Notes: a model not told the origin generated them from the sequence alone. 8,672 nucleotides of DNA from Nocardioidaceae bacterium (GCA_020438665.1 JAGQUE010000030.1:2215-10886); one strand, 5' to 3'; counted from the first letter of the stretch, positions 1 to 5,692 are shown. Numbers and translations: made by a program.

Positions 1-203
1 ACACCGACATCAAGCAGGCGCCCTGGTACGTCGTCCCGTCCGACGACAAGAAGGCCGCGCGGCTCAACTGCATCTCCCACCTCCTCAGCCAGTTCGACTA
101 CGAGGACGTCGCCCCCGACGTCATCGAGCTGCCGGTGATGAAGGAGATGCCCTACGTGCGGCCGCCGATGCACGAGCAGACGTTCGTGCCGCAGGTCTAC
201 TGA
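1..203 (+). CDS. ppk2: Polyphosphate kinase 2 family protein, C-terminal end (partial)
   Basis: The 5' part lies outside the window; the first full codon is at position 3 and the stop TGA is at 201-203, leaving 66 residues. The stretch APWYVVPSDDKKAARL is the typical late segment of PPK2 proteins, where the aromatic APW/YVV strand is followed by a basic helix that follows the P-loop kinase core. PPK2 enzymes transfer phosphate between inorganic polyphosphate and nucleotides (ADP/GDP or AMP, depending on subclass) in the cytoplasm. The Walker motifs and lid that would show the subclass are not in the window. The C-terminal extension ending FVPQVY is longer than in short class I enzymes. The gene converges with the downstream regulator, with only 6 bases between stop codons, so no separate terminator fits there. 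Family call is fairly sure; substrate preference is unknown. Confidence 0.82.
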   Translation, partial: TDIKQAPWYVVPSDDKKAARLNCISHLLSQFDYEDVAPDVIELPVMKEMPYVRPPMHEQTFVPQVY

Positions 204-209
204 CGAGCC

Positions 210-1172
210 TCAGGCAAGCCAGCCGCGGCGGGTGACCTCGACGCCCGCCTGGAAGCGGCTGCTGGCGCCGACCTCCTCCATCACCTCCGACATCACCCGC
301 CGCACCGTGCGGCTCGAGATGTCGAGACGCCGGGCGACGGCATCGTCGGTGAGCCCCGTCGCCGCCAGTCGCATGATCTCTCGAGCGACCGACCCCTGGA
401 CGTCGACGTCACGGTGTCGAGCCGTGCCCAACGGGTCAGCGCCGCGCCACAGCACCTCGAAGTAGTCGACGAGGACCGCCACGAGAGCGGGCACCCGCAC
501 CTCGATCGCGCCCTGGTCGGGGTCGCCCACCTGCCAGGGGATCAGCGCGATCTCACGATCGACGACCACCATCAGCAGCGGCACGCTGGGCGACGTCCGG
601 ACCTCGCCGCCGGCCTCGGTCAGCCACCGGGCATAGTCCAGGGTCGGGGGGTCGGTCCGGCTGCTGTCCTGATAGATCGCCCGGATGGCCACTCCCCTCT
701 CGAGCGCCTGCTCGTTGAGCGGCTTGCTCGCCGCCATCGCCGCCGGATCGTGGCTGCGCCCCGGGTTGAGCGAGAGGGCCTCTCGGGTCGCCGACTGGGC
801 CAGCTCGGCCAGTCGGTCGCGGGCCTCGCCCCTGCTGGCGTGGCGCACCAGCGACTCGCGATGCAGCGCCGACTCGTGCTCCGCCGCGATCGACTCCATG
901 ACCTCACGGAGGGACGCGAGCTGCTGCTGCCGTTGTCGGATGTCGGCCTCGGCCGTGGCGGCGGCCCGGGCCAGGGCCACGCGCGGCGGAGTCGGGCGCG
1001 GCGATGACAGCCCGGCGTCGTCGGCCAGCAGTGCCAGGTCGGCCAGCTGGTCGAGCGCCATCCGCACGCGGTCCTGGGGCAGTGCGGCAGCCACTGACAG
1101 CTCATCCAGCGTGAGGCCGGGCCTCAGCAGCATGGCCCGATAGACCTCTCTGGCATCGTCATCCAGCTCCAC
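210..1172 (-). CDS. TrmB-like / LuxR-type HTH transcriptional regulator
   Basis: A 320-aa protein if the GTG at 1172 is used. Residues 1-55 resemble a TrmB-type winged helix (DDDAREVYRAMLLRPG, then a recognition-type helix around residues 30-50). A helical linker rich in R, Q and E follows at 65-130. Residues 150-245 contain VAIRAIYQDS, LTEAGGEVRT and LLMVVVDREIALIPW, the PLD-like sensor region usual in this actinobacterial family. Residues 263-318 form a LuxR (GerE) HTH with LAATGLTDDAVARRLDISSR and TVRRVMSEVMEEVGASSRFQ. It should bind DNA as a dimer through the C-terminus. Start choice: the frame stays open to 1433, but that would run through the divergent peptide gene; GTG 1172 has a GGGGGT ribosome site 4 bases upstream and puts the family's N-terminal motif at the start. 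ATG 1241/1238 are alternatives. The effector is unknown; the divergent peptide gene is a natural target. Confidence 0.85.
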   Translation of the reverse strand: MELDDDAREVYRAMLLRPGLTLDELSVAAALPQDRVRMALDQLADLALLADDAGLSSPRPTPPRVALARAAATAEADIRQRQQQLASLREVMESIAAEHESALHRESLVRHASRGEARDRLAELAQSATREALSLNPGRSHDPAAMAASKPLNEQALERGVAIRAIYQDSSRTDPPTLDYARWLTEAGGEVRTSPSVPLLMVVVDREIALIPWQVGDPDQGAIEVRVPALVAVLVDYFEVLWRGADPLGTARHRDVDVQGSVAREIMRLAATGLTDDAVARRLDISSRTVRRVMSEVMEEVGASSRFQAGVEVTRRGWLA

Positions 1173-1196
1173 GGCACCCCCGGTGGACGATTTGGG

Positions 1197-1213
1197 CCAG
1201 GCCGATCCAGGCC
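1197..1213. repeat. Short direct repeat CCAGGCC, 10-bp period, in divergent promoter region
   Basis: CCAGGCC occurs at 1197-1203 and again at 1207-1213, separated by GAT, so the copies lie one helical turn apart. They sit between the regulator start and the divergent peptide gene, where an operator would be expected. If the regulator starts at 1241 or 1238 instead of 1172, this would be coding sequence. No clear -35/-10 pair was found in the 1173-1290 interval on either strand. Function is a guess. Confidence 0.25.
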
Positions 1214-1279
1214 AGTTGTCGGATCTTCCGGTGAGCATCATCGCCGGAGCAGAGTCGTCACCACCAGATCCACAACCCC

Positions 1280-1286
1280 AGGAGGT
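1280..1286 (+). promoter_or_regulatory. Strong ribosome binding site of the small peptide gene
   Basis: AGGAGGT lies 4 bases before the ATG at 1291. It is a near-perfect Shine-Dalgarno match and is the main reason for treating the 49-codon frame as a real gene and for rejecting the longer upstream start in the same frame at 1183. Confidence 0.75.
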
Positions 1287-1290
1287 CCCG

Positions 1291-1440
1291 ATGCACCGAA
1301 CCTTCGCCGCCCTGGTCACCGCGCTCCTGCTGGCCGTCAGCGGCTTCACCATCGCCGCGGCCGGCGACACCGACGACCCGATCCCGACGGCCACCAAACG
1401 GGGTGGCTTCGAGTGGGACCACCCGAAGGGCATCCCCTAA
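1291..1440 (+). CDS. Small exported peptide (49 aa), function unknown
   Basis: The protein starts MHRTFAALVTALLLAVSGF, a short n-region plus hydrophobic core of about 17 residues, followed by an AAA-type signal peptidase I site around residues 22-24. The predicted mature part is about 25 residues: acidic GDTDDP, then PIPTATKR, then GGFEWDHPKGIP at the C-terminus. There is no cysteine and no lipobox, so it should be released rather than lipid-anchored. A dibasic KR (36-37) precedes the last 12 residues and could be a second processing site. The strong ribosome site at 1280-1286 supports expression. It is divergent from the TrmB/LuxR regulator and directly upstream of another small gene. This layout is compatible with a signalling peptide or a regulated secreted factor, but the sequence matches no family that I recognise. 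Confidence 0.68.
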   Translation: MHRTFAALVTALLLAVSGFTIAAAGDTDDPIPTATKRGGFEWDHPKGIP

Positions 1441-1464
1441 CCCGGCGTGGTCGTCAGCGCACCC

Positions 1465-1734
1465 ATGTACCTCGCCGCCCTCAGCGTCCGCCGTACGGCG
1501 GGCCCGCGGGACACCGCGTCCGCCACCGAGGTCGAGGGCCTGATCCACCAGCAGCTCTTGCTCTCGCCCATCCCCGAGCACCATCGCATCCGACACGAGG
1601 AGGACCACCTGACCATCGCCTGCTTCCTGGCCGGAACCGGACCCGGCACCGAGGCACAGATCACCGAGATCCACAATCTCGTCAGGACCGCGCTCGCGGG
1701 CCTGCCGGGCTGGGACGTCGATCCTCGCCCCTAG
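1465..1734 (+). CDS. Hypothetical small protein, possible ferredoxin-like (beta-alpha-beta) fold
   Basis: With the ATG at 1465 this is 89 aa; an in-frame GTG at 1447 would give 95 aa and start only 6 bases after the peptide gene's stop, which would suit translational coupling. Neither start has a good Shine-Dalgarno site. ATG was preferred because it places a beta strand (MYLAALSVRR) at the very N-terminus. The visible pattern is strand (YLAALSV), helix (ATEVEGLIHQQLL), strands (HHRIRH, DHLTIACFLAG), helix (EAQITEIHNLVRTALAGL) and a short tail ending WDVDPRP. This beta-alpha-beta-beta-alpha order suggests a half-ferredoxin or ACT-like fold; that is an inference from residue patterns. There is no signal peptide or membrane segment, so it should be cytoplasmic. 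It probably shares a transcript with the peptide gene and may be an accessory or sensor protein of the same unit. Confidence 0.6.
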   Translation: MYLAALSVRRTAGPRDTASATEVEGLIHQQLLLSPIPEHHRIRHEEDHLTIACFLAGTGPGTEAQITEIHNLVRTALAGLPGWDVDPRP

Positions 1735-1785
1735 CGGCGACCTCATCGCCGTCGCACCGACCGCCGGGCTCGCGCCGCGGTTGAG

Positions 1786-1828
1786 GGGCGCACCGCCCAC
1801 GCGGTGCGCCCGAGAGGCACCGCCTCTC
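1786..1828 (+). terminator. Tandem hairpins, likely terminator of the small-gene operon
   Basis: A perfect 11-bp stem (GGGCGCACCGC at 1786-1796 with GCGGTGCGCCC at 1801-1811, 4-base loop) is followed directly by a 7-bp stem (GAGAGGC at 1812-1818 with GCCTCTC at 1822-1828, 3-base loop). There is no T-run, only a pyrimidine-rich stretch afterwards, which is common for hairpin terminators in high-GC actinobacteria. The structures end 43 bases before the secreted protein's start codon, so they could also form part of its 5' leader. The rest of 1735-1871 shows nothing else recognisable. Confidence 0.55.
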
Positions 1829-1858
1829 CGTCTCCCTCCACCAACCCATCTCACCCAT

Positions 1859-1864
1859 GGGAGG
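1859..1864 (+). promoter_or_regulatory. Ribosome binding site that fixes the start of the secreted repeat protein
   Basis: GGGAGG lies 7 bases before the ATG at 1872. The in-frame ATG at 1857 overlaps this site and has no ribosome site of its own, so 1872 is preferred. Confidence 0.7.
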
Positions 1865-1871
1865 AACCGTC

Positions 1872-3896
1872 ATGTCCACCTATCCCCTCGCAGCCGCGCG
1901 CCGCCTGCTGACCGTCATCCTGGCGGCTCTGCTCGGTGCCGCCCTGCTCACCATCACCCCAGCCCTGACCTCCCCCGCCGAGGCCGCGGCCGGGCCCACC
2001 ATGCGTCGCTCCGAGGTCATTGCCCGGGCCGAGTACTGGTTCCAGGCGTCGAACGGCAACATCCCCGGGAGGAAACCCTTCGGGCGTCTCAAGGAGTACC
2101 AGTCCGTGGAAGAGGCGTGGGGCACGGCCAAGTACCGCACGGACTGTTCTGGCATGGTCTCGATGGCGTGGCGGGTCTCAGCCCAGCCGGGGAGCAGCCA
2201 GATGAAGAGCTCGACCTACACCGCCCGCATCGACTGGACCCAGCTCAAGCCCGGCGACGTGCTGATCACCGACGGCCACGTCACGATGTTCGAGAAGTGG
2301 GGCACCACGGTCAACGCGACCACCCGCAACTACTACGCCTACGACTTCGGCGGAGGCGGGGCCAACAAGACCCCCGACGTGGCCGACGGCCGCATGGAGC
2401 ACAAGCAGTACACGATGGTCAACCACGGGACCTACCTCACCCGCAACAACGACAACCGGCAGTACCAGGCCTACCGCGGCCTCAACGTCGTCGACGACCC
2501 GATCGGCGTGTTCGACTCCGCCGTCGTCTCCGGCTCGTCGGTGAAGGTCACCGGCTGGGCGTTCTCCCCCGCGTCGCCGACCACGACCACGCCGGTCACG
2601 ATCACCGTCAACGACGGGGCCACCGCCGCGTCGACCGGCGTGGTGCGTTCCGATGTCGTGAGCGCCTACGGTCTGCCGTCGACGGCCAAGCCCGGCTTCG
2701 CGCCCAGCATCGCCGCCCCGGCCGGCGCGTCCCGCGTGTGTGTCTCGCTCCCGCTGGACCATGCGAGCGTCGCGCTCGGCTGCAAGGACATCACGCGAGT
2801 CGCGACGACGCTGGCGACGGGCCTGCTCTATCAGCCGGTCACGCCGACCCGGCAGAAGGACGTGACCATCACGGGAGGCAGCACGGTCACCTGGGACCTC
2901 TCCAACACCACGGCGGTCAAGGCGGTCTCGGCCACCATCACCGCCGTGGGCCCGACCGGCAACGGCTACCTGACGGCATGGCAGTGCGGGACCCGGCCTG
3001 ACACCTCCACGCTGAACTACATGAGCGGTGCGGTGCGGGCCATGCAGGCCATCGTGCCCATGGGCTCCGCCGGTCAGATCTGCGTCTATTCGTCCGCGAC
3101 CACGCGGGTCCTGCTCGACGTCAACGGCTGGATGCGCAACGACGGCACCGGCCAGCGGTTCAACCCCGTCGCCGCCCGCAGGGCAGACACCCGGACGGGT
3201 GTCTTCGGCGGGCGCCTGACGGCCGGCAAGACCATCACGATCCCGATGGCGGGCTACTCCGGTGTTCCCGCGATGACCGCTGCCGGCGCACCCAAGGCGG
3301 TCGCCCTCAACGTGACCGCCGTGTCGCCTGCGGCCGCCGGCTTCCTCACCGTCTGGAACTGCGCGACCACCCGTCCAGGCACCTCGACGCTCAACTACGC
3401 CGCCGGCGAGGCCGCGATCAGCAGCAGCATCAACGCGGCCATGTCCAGCACAGGCAACGTGTGCATCTACACACTCGCCGCCGCCGACGTGATCGTCGAC
3501 GTCCAGGGCTGGTACGGCGCCACCGGCAAGAGCTATCGGACCATCGAGCCGCTCCGGGTGCTCGACACCCGGGCCGCCAACCCGACCCGCTCCGGTGGGC
3601 GCAACGGATCGGCGGCTCCCGCAAACACCACGGTGCGGTTCGACATCGGTGGCGCGTTCGGCCTGGCCGCGGCCGGCGCCGCCGCGGTCAACACGACCGT
3701 CGTCGGCCAGGCAGGCCCGGGCTTCGTCGTCGACTGGAACTGTGCGACGAGCGTGCCGGCCGTGTCACACGTCAACTACGCATCGGCCGTGGTCAACAAC
3801 TCCAGCCAGGTGGCCCTCAACAGCGCGGGCGAGATGTGCGCCCGGCCCTCCTCGTCGACACACCTCGTCGTCGATGTGGCAGGACTCTGGGTCTGA
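1872..3896 (+). CDS. Secreted NlpC/P60-like protein with C-terminal cysteine-paired repeats
   Basis: A 674-aa exported protein. Residues 1-40 are a signal peptide (twin Arg after MSTYPLAAA, long hydrophobic core, cleavage near AEAAA). Residues 42-202 resemble an NlpC/P60-type papain-like fold: TDCSGMVSMAWR puts a nucleophile Cys at 92, and TDGHVTMFEKW a His at 136, preceded by the family-like LKPGDVL. Such enzymes usually cut peptidoglycan stem peptides, but other amidase or transferase roles are possible. Residues 203-308 form a beta domain (GVFDSAVVSG, KVTGWAFSP) with Cys 290 and 304, a type common in secreted actinobacterial hydrolases. Three related repeats follow (about 309-420, 430-549, 556-674), each with a YLTxWxC-like strand, an LNY motif and a DVxGW/DVAGLW end. 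Copies 2 and 3 also contain the DTR motif. Each has one Cys pair (372/404, 497/531, 624/656), probably a disulfide. The repeats are likely wall- or glycan-binding. Catalytic activity is not proven. Confidence 0.82.
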   Translation: MSTYPLAAARRLLTVILAALLGAALLTITPALTSPAEAAAGPTMRRSEVIARAEYWFQASNGNIPGRKPFGRLKEYQSVEEAWGTAKYRTDCSGMVSMAWRVSAQPGSSQMKSSTYTARIDWTQLKPGDVLITDGHVTMFEKWGTTVNATTRNYYAYDFGGGGANKTPDVADGRMEHKQYTMVNHGTYLTRNNDNRQYQAYRGLNVVDDPIGVFDSAVVSGSSVKVTGWAFSPASPTTTTPVTITVNDGATAASTGVVRSDVVSAYGLPSTAKPGFAPSIAAPAGASRVCVSLPLDHASVALGCKDITRVATTLATGLLYQPVTPTRQKDVTITGGSTVTWDLSNTTAVKAVSATITAVGPTGNGYLTAWQCGTRPDTSTLNYMSGAVRAMQAIVPMGSAGQICVYSSATTRVLLDVNGWMRNDGTGQRFNPVAARRADTRTGVFGGRLTAGKTITIPMAGYSGVPAMTAAGAPKAVALNVTAVSPAAAGFLTVWNCATTRPGTSTLNYAAGEAAISSSINAAMSSTGNVCIYTLAAADVIVDVQGWYGATGKSYRTIEPLRVLDTRAANPTRSGGRNGSAAPANTTVRFDIGGAFGLAAAGAAAVNTTVVGQAGPGFVVDWNCATSVPAVSHVNYASAVVNNSSQVALNSAGEMCARPSSSTHLVVDVAGLWV

Positions 3897-3917
3897 GCTG
3901 ACTCGGCTGTGGTGCGC

Positions 3918-3953
3918 CAGGGCCTCGGATCGCGCGAGCGGTCTGGGGCCCTG
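3918..3953. terminator. Possible bidirectional terminator between convergent genes
   Basis: CAGGGCC at 3918-3924 pairs with GGCCCTG at 3947-3953; the 22-base loop can form a small inner stem (TCG at 3925-3927 with CGA at 3935-3937). It lies in the 101-base gap between two convergent genes, where a shared terminator is expected. There is no T-run on either strand, and the loop is long, so support is modest. Confidence 0.35.
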
Positions 3954-3997
3954 TCGCGTCCGCGAGCCACGGATGACAGGTTCGTGGGGCAGACCGG

Positions 3998-4645
3998 TCA
4001 GTAGGTGAGAACGCGGCCGGCCGAGGCCAGCGTCGTCACCGACACGAGGTCGGAGGCGGAGATCTGCCAGCGCTGGGGTCGCACCACGGCCATGCCGACG
4101 GCGCCGCGGGCACGGGTTCCGGTCCGAATGATCGTCACGGTGCGGCTGCCGTCCGGGCCCGTGCCGACGCTGCGGGTCCAGTCGCCCCCGGCCACGGCCT
4201 GCAGGCGCAGCCGGACCATGGCGGACACACCCGAGTCGTCGGTCACCGTGACCAGCCCACGAGCGACGAGGTGGCGCGTCGGCCGGTTGACTGCGACCCG
4301 CACCAGCGACGCGCCGTCCTCGTCCGTGGCGGCGGCCAACGTGCCGTAGGACTCGCGTGTGCACGTCCATTCGGCGCCGACGTCGGCGTAGTTGGGCTCG
4401 ACGCCGTCGGCGCAGGTCCAGTCGGCGATCTCCCCAGAGACGCCGTCGGAGCCGTTGATGCTGATGACGACGGTGTGCCAGTTGCCCGGGCGTCCCGGCA
4501 GGTCGCCCTGGGACTCGGCCGTCACCGACACCAGCCCCACCCTGCTGGTCGCGGGGCGCGCCGCCACATCGTTCGCCTGGGCGGCGGTGGGCAGCAGCAC
4601 GGCGGCCGCCAGGCCACCGGCGACGAGGACGGGGGTGAGCCGCAT
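3998..4645 (-). CDS. Secreted protein of unknown function (215 aa)
   Basis: The N-terminus MRLTPVLVAGGLAAAVLLPT followed by AQAND is a clear Sec signal peptide with cleavage near residue 25. The start at 4645 is supported by GGAGAG (plus-strand 4650-4655), 4 bases upstream; the frame stays open further upstream to 4756, but those residues are charged and would place the signal peptide inside the protein. The mature part is rich in short beta-type segments (VGLVSVTAES, HTVVISINGSDG, RLRLQAVAGGD, SRTVTIIRTGTR) and has only two cysteines, Cys 78 and 95, in WTCADG and WTCTRE, which could form a disulfide. No enzyme motif, lipobox or wall anchor was seen. A beta-sandwich extracellular protein is the best description. 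It is transcribed divergently from the IclR regulator gene across a 161-base gap and converges on the NlpC/P60-like gene. Confidence 0.72.
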   Translation of the reverse strand: MRLTPVLVAGGLAAAVLLPTAAQANDVAARPATSRVGLVSVTAESQGDLPGRPGNWHTVVISINGSDGVSGEIADWTCADGVEPNYADVGAEWTCTRESYGTLAAATDEDGASLVRVAVNRPTRHLVARGLVTVTDDSGVSAMVRLRLQAVAGGDWTRSVGTGPDGSRTVTIIRTGTRARGAVGMAVVRPQRWQISASDLVSVTTLASAGRVLTY

Positions 4646-4693
4646 GATGCTCTCCAAGGCCGGGGATCGTGTTCCTCCCCCCAGGCTAGGAAG

Positions 4694-4709
4694 GCGGGGC
4701 TTCCCCCGC
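4694..4709. other. GC-rich hairpin in the divergent intergenic region
   Basis: GCGGGG (4694-4699) and CCCCGC (4704-4709) enclose a CTTC tetraloop. The hairpin lies 49 bases upstream of the start codon of the secreted protein on the minus strand, so it would be in that gene's leader or promoter. Its role is not known. Confidence 0.4.
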
Positions 4710-4730
4710 AGGAGAACGTTGAAACTGCCC

Positions 4731-4756
4731 GTCACCGGGCGTGCGCCGCCGGTCAC
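4731..4756. promoter_or_regulatory. Candidate operator: two GTCAC boxes 21 bp apart
   Basis: GTCAC at 4731-4735 and 4752-4756 are exactly 21 bp apart, two helical turns, and both are flanked by CCG/CGG-type bases (CCCGTCACCGGG and GCCGGTCACG). They lie just upstream of the IclR promoter region and between divergent genes, where IclR proteins often bind for autoregulation. The boxes are short, so chance occurrence in GC-rich DNA is possible. Confidence 0.3.
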
Positions 4757-4794
4757 GTCCGGGCCGCTGCGAGCTGCGCCCGCCGAACCGGGCC

Positions 4795-4800
4795 TAGCAT
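4795..4800 (+). promoter_or_regulatory. Likely -10 element of a leaderless iclR-type transcript
   Basis: TAGCAT ends 6 bases before the ATG at 4807, so transcription would begin at or next to the start codon. No Shine-Dalgarno sequence precedes the gene, which agrees with a leaderless message, a common form in actinobacteria. A good -35 element was not found at the expected position near 4772. Confidence 0.45.
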
Positions 4801-4806
4801 GCGCGC

Positions 4807-5571
4807 ATGGCCAGCCTCCAGGTTCCCGCGGCGACGCGGGCGCTGCGCGTGCTGCGGTTCCTGGCCAGCCAACCCGACCCGGTGCCGCTCGACAGGCTGA
4901 TGCGCGCCTGCGAGCTGCCGCGCTCGACGGCCTATCACCTGCTCAATGCGATGATCGAGGAGGGCTTCGTCGTCCACCTCCCCGACGACCACCGCTACGG
5001 CCTCGGGATCGCGGCCTTCGAAGTGGGCAGCGGCTATGCCCGCCAGGGACCGCTCCAGCGGATCGCGCGCCGCCCCCTCGCCGCCCTCGCCGACAGCACC
5101 GGCCACACCGCGCACCTCGCCGTGCTCCACGGTCGCGACGTCCTCTATGTCGTCGAGGAGCGCGCCGCCGGGCGACCACCCCTCGTCACCGACGTCGGCG
5201 TACGCCTGCCGGCGCAGCTGACCGCCAGCGGCCGCGCCATCCTCGCGGCGCTTCCGGCGGCGCAGGTGCGGGCGCTCTATCCCGACCAGAGCGCGTTCGT
5301 GGACCGGCACGGGCAGGGCCCGCGCAGCCTGTCCGCGCTGCGCACACTGCTCTCCGACACCCGGCAGCGGGGGCACGCGACCGAGGACGGCGAGATCACG
5401 CCCGGGTTCGCCAGCGTCGCCGCGGCAGTGCTCGACCACAACGGGTTCCCACTGGCCGGGGTCGCGGTCACCTATCCGGTCGAGGAGGCTCCGGAGGCCG
5501 AGTCGCTAGCGGCCGCCGTGCGTCGTACGGCGGATCTGCTGAGCCGCCGACTCGGCGGGAATCCGGCTTGA
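4807..5571 (+). CDS. IclR-family transcriptional regulator
   Basis: A 254-aa protein of normal IclR length. Residues 8-68 are the winged helix: ATRALRVLRFLA, then LDRLMRACELPRSTAYHLL with the recognition helix at about 38-50, and the wing (VVHLPDDHRYGLG). Residues 83-250 are the GAF-like effector domain, with GHTAHLAVLHGRDVLYVVEE, the LTASGRAILAALP motif at 138-150, EDGEITPGFASVAAAVLD at 193-210 and GVAVTYP. IclR proteins usually act as repressors or activators of catabolic operons, with a small carboxylate or aromatic ligand in the C-terminal domain; the ligand here cannot be told. The start at 4807 has no ribosome site but lies 6 bases after a -10-like TAGCAT, so leaderless translation is likely. 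The downstream etfD-like gene lies on the same strand 131 bases away with its own promoter, and may be a target. Confidence 0.93.
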   Translation: MASLQVPAATRALRVLRFLASQPDPVPLDRLMRACELPRSTAYHLLNAMIEEGFVVHLPDDHRYGLGIAAFEVGSGYARQGPLQRIARRPLAALADSTGHTAHLAVLHGRDVLYVVEERAAGRPPLVTDVGVRLPAQLTASGRAILAALPAAQVRALYPDQSAFVDRHGQGPRSLSALRTLLSDTRQRGHATEDGEITPGFASVAAAVLDHNGFPLAGVAVTYPVEEAPEAESLAAAVRRTADLLSRRLGGNPA

Positions 5572-5597
5572 TGAGCGTTGTTACTCATCAGTAGGAT
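5568..5597 (+). promoter_or_regulatory. Promoter of the etfD-like gene with embedded palindromic operator
   Basis: TTGATG (5568-5573), an 18-base spacer and TAGGAT (5592-5597) form a plausible housekeeping promoter, giving a leader of about 100 bases. A perfect inverted repeat, TGATGAG (5569-5575) and CTCATCA (5584-5590) with an 8-base centre, fills nearly the whole space between the -35 and -10. A second overlapping palindrome, TACT-N4-AGTA, covers 5582-5593. A repressor bound here would block RNA polymerase. The site begins at the stop codon of the IclR gene. The binding protein is unknown: the neighbouring IclR protein or a TetR-type fatty-acid regulator are the obvious candidates. Confidence 0.6.
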
Positions 5598-5613
5598 CTT
5601 TGTCACGCGATCC

Positions 5614-5671
5614 GGGGGCTGACCCCCTCCACGATTGTCCGTAGTGTCTCCCGCGTCGGGGAGGTCCCGAC
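5614..5671 (+). other. Two hairpins in the etfD-like leader
   Basis: GGGGG-CTGA-CCCCC (5614-5627) and GTCGGG-GAGGT-CCCGAC (5655-5671) are perfect short stems in the transcribed leader between the promoter and the ribosome site. The first may also serve as a weak terminator of the upstream regulator gene. No known riboswitch pattern was recognised. Confidence 0.35.
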
Positions 5672-5692
5672 CGCTGCGCCGTCCCCATCTCC

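Noticed and set aside
414..1143. Plus-strand frames overlapping the LuxR-type regulator
   Set aside because: Arg- and Ser-rich translations with no ribosome site; the opposite strand carries two good DNA-binding domains.
1173..1433. N-terminal extension of the regulator to position 1433
   Set aside because: It would overlap the exported peptide gene, which has a strong ribosome site and a signal peptide, and adds residues unlike the family's usual N-terminus.
1258..1854. Minus-strand 198-codon frame across the small genes
   Set aside because: Gly/Arg-rich shadow that runs through the tandem hairpins and has no domain or ribosome site.
1781..3001. Plus-strand 406-codon frame overlapping the secreted protein gene
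   Set aside because: Arg/His/Pro-rich alternative frame beginning inside the hairpin region; the overlapping frame has a signal peptide, Cys/His motifs and repeats.
4392..5594. Plus-strand 400-codon frame across the secreted protein and IclR genes
   Set aside because: Arg/Pro-rich translation spanning a divergent promoter region; the IclR frame is unmistakable.
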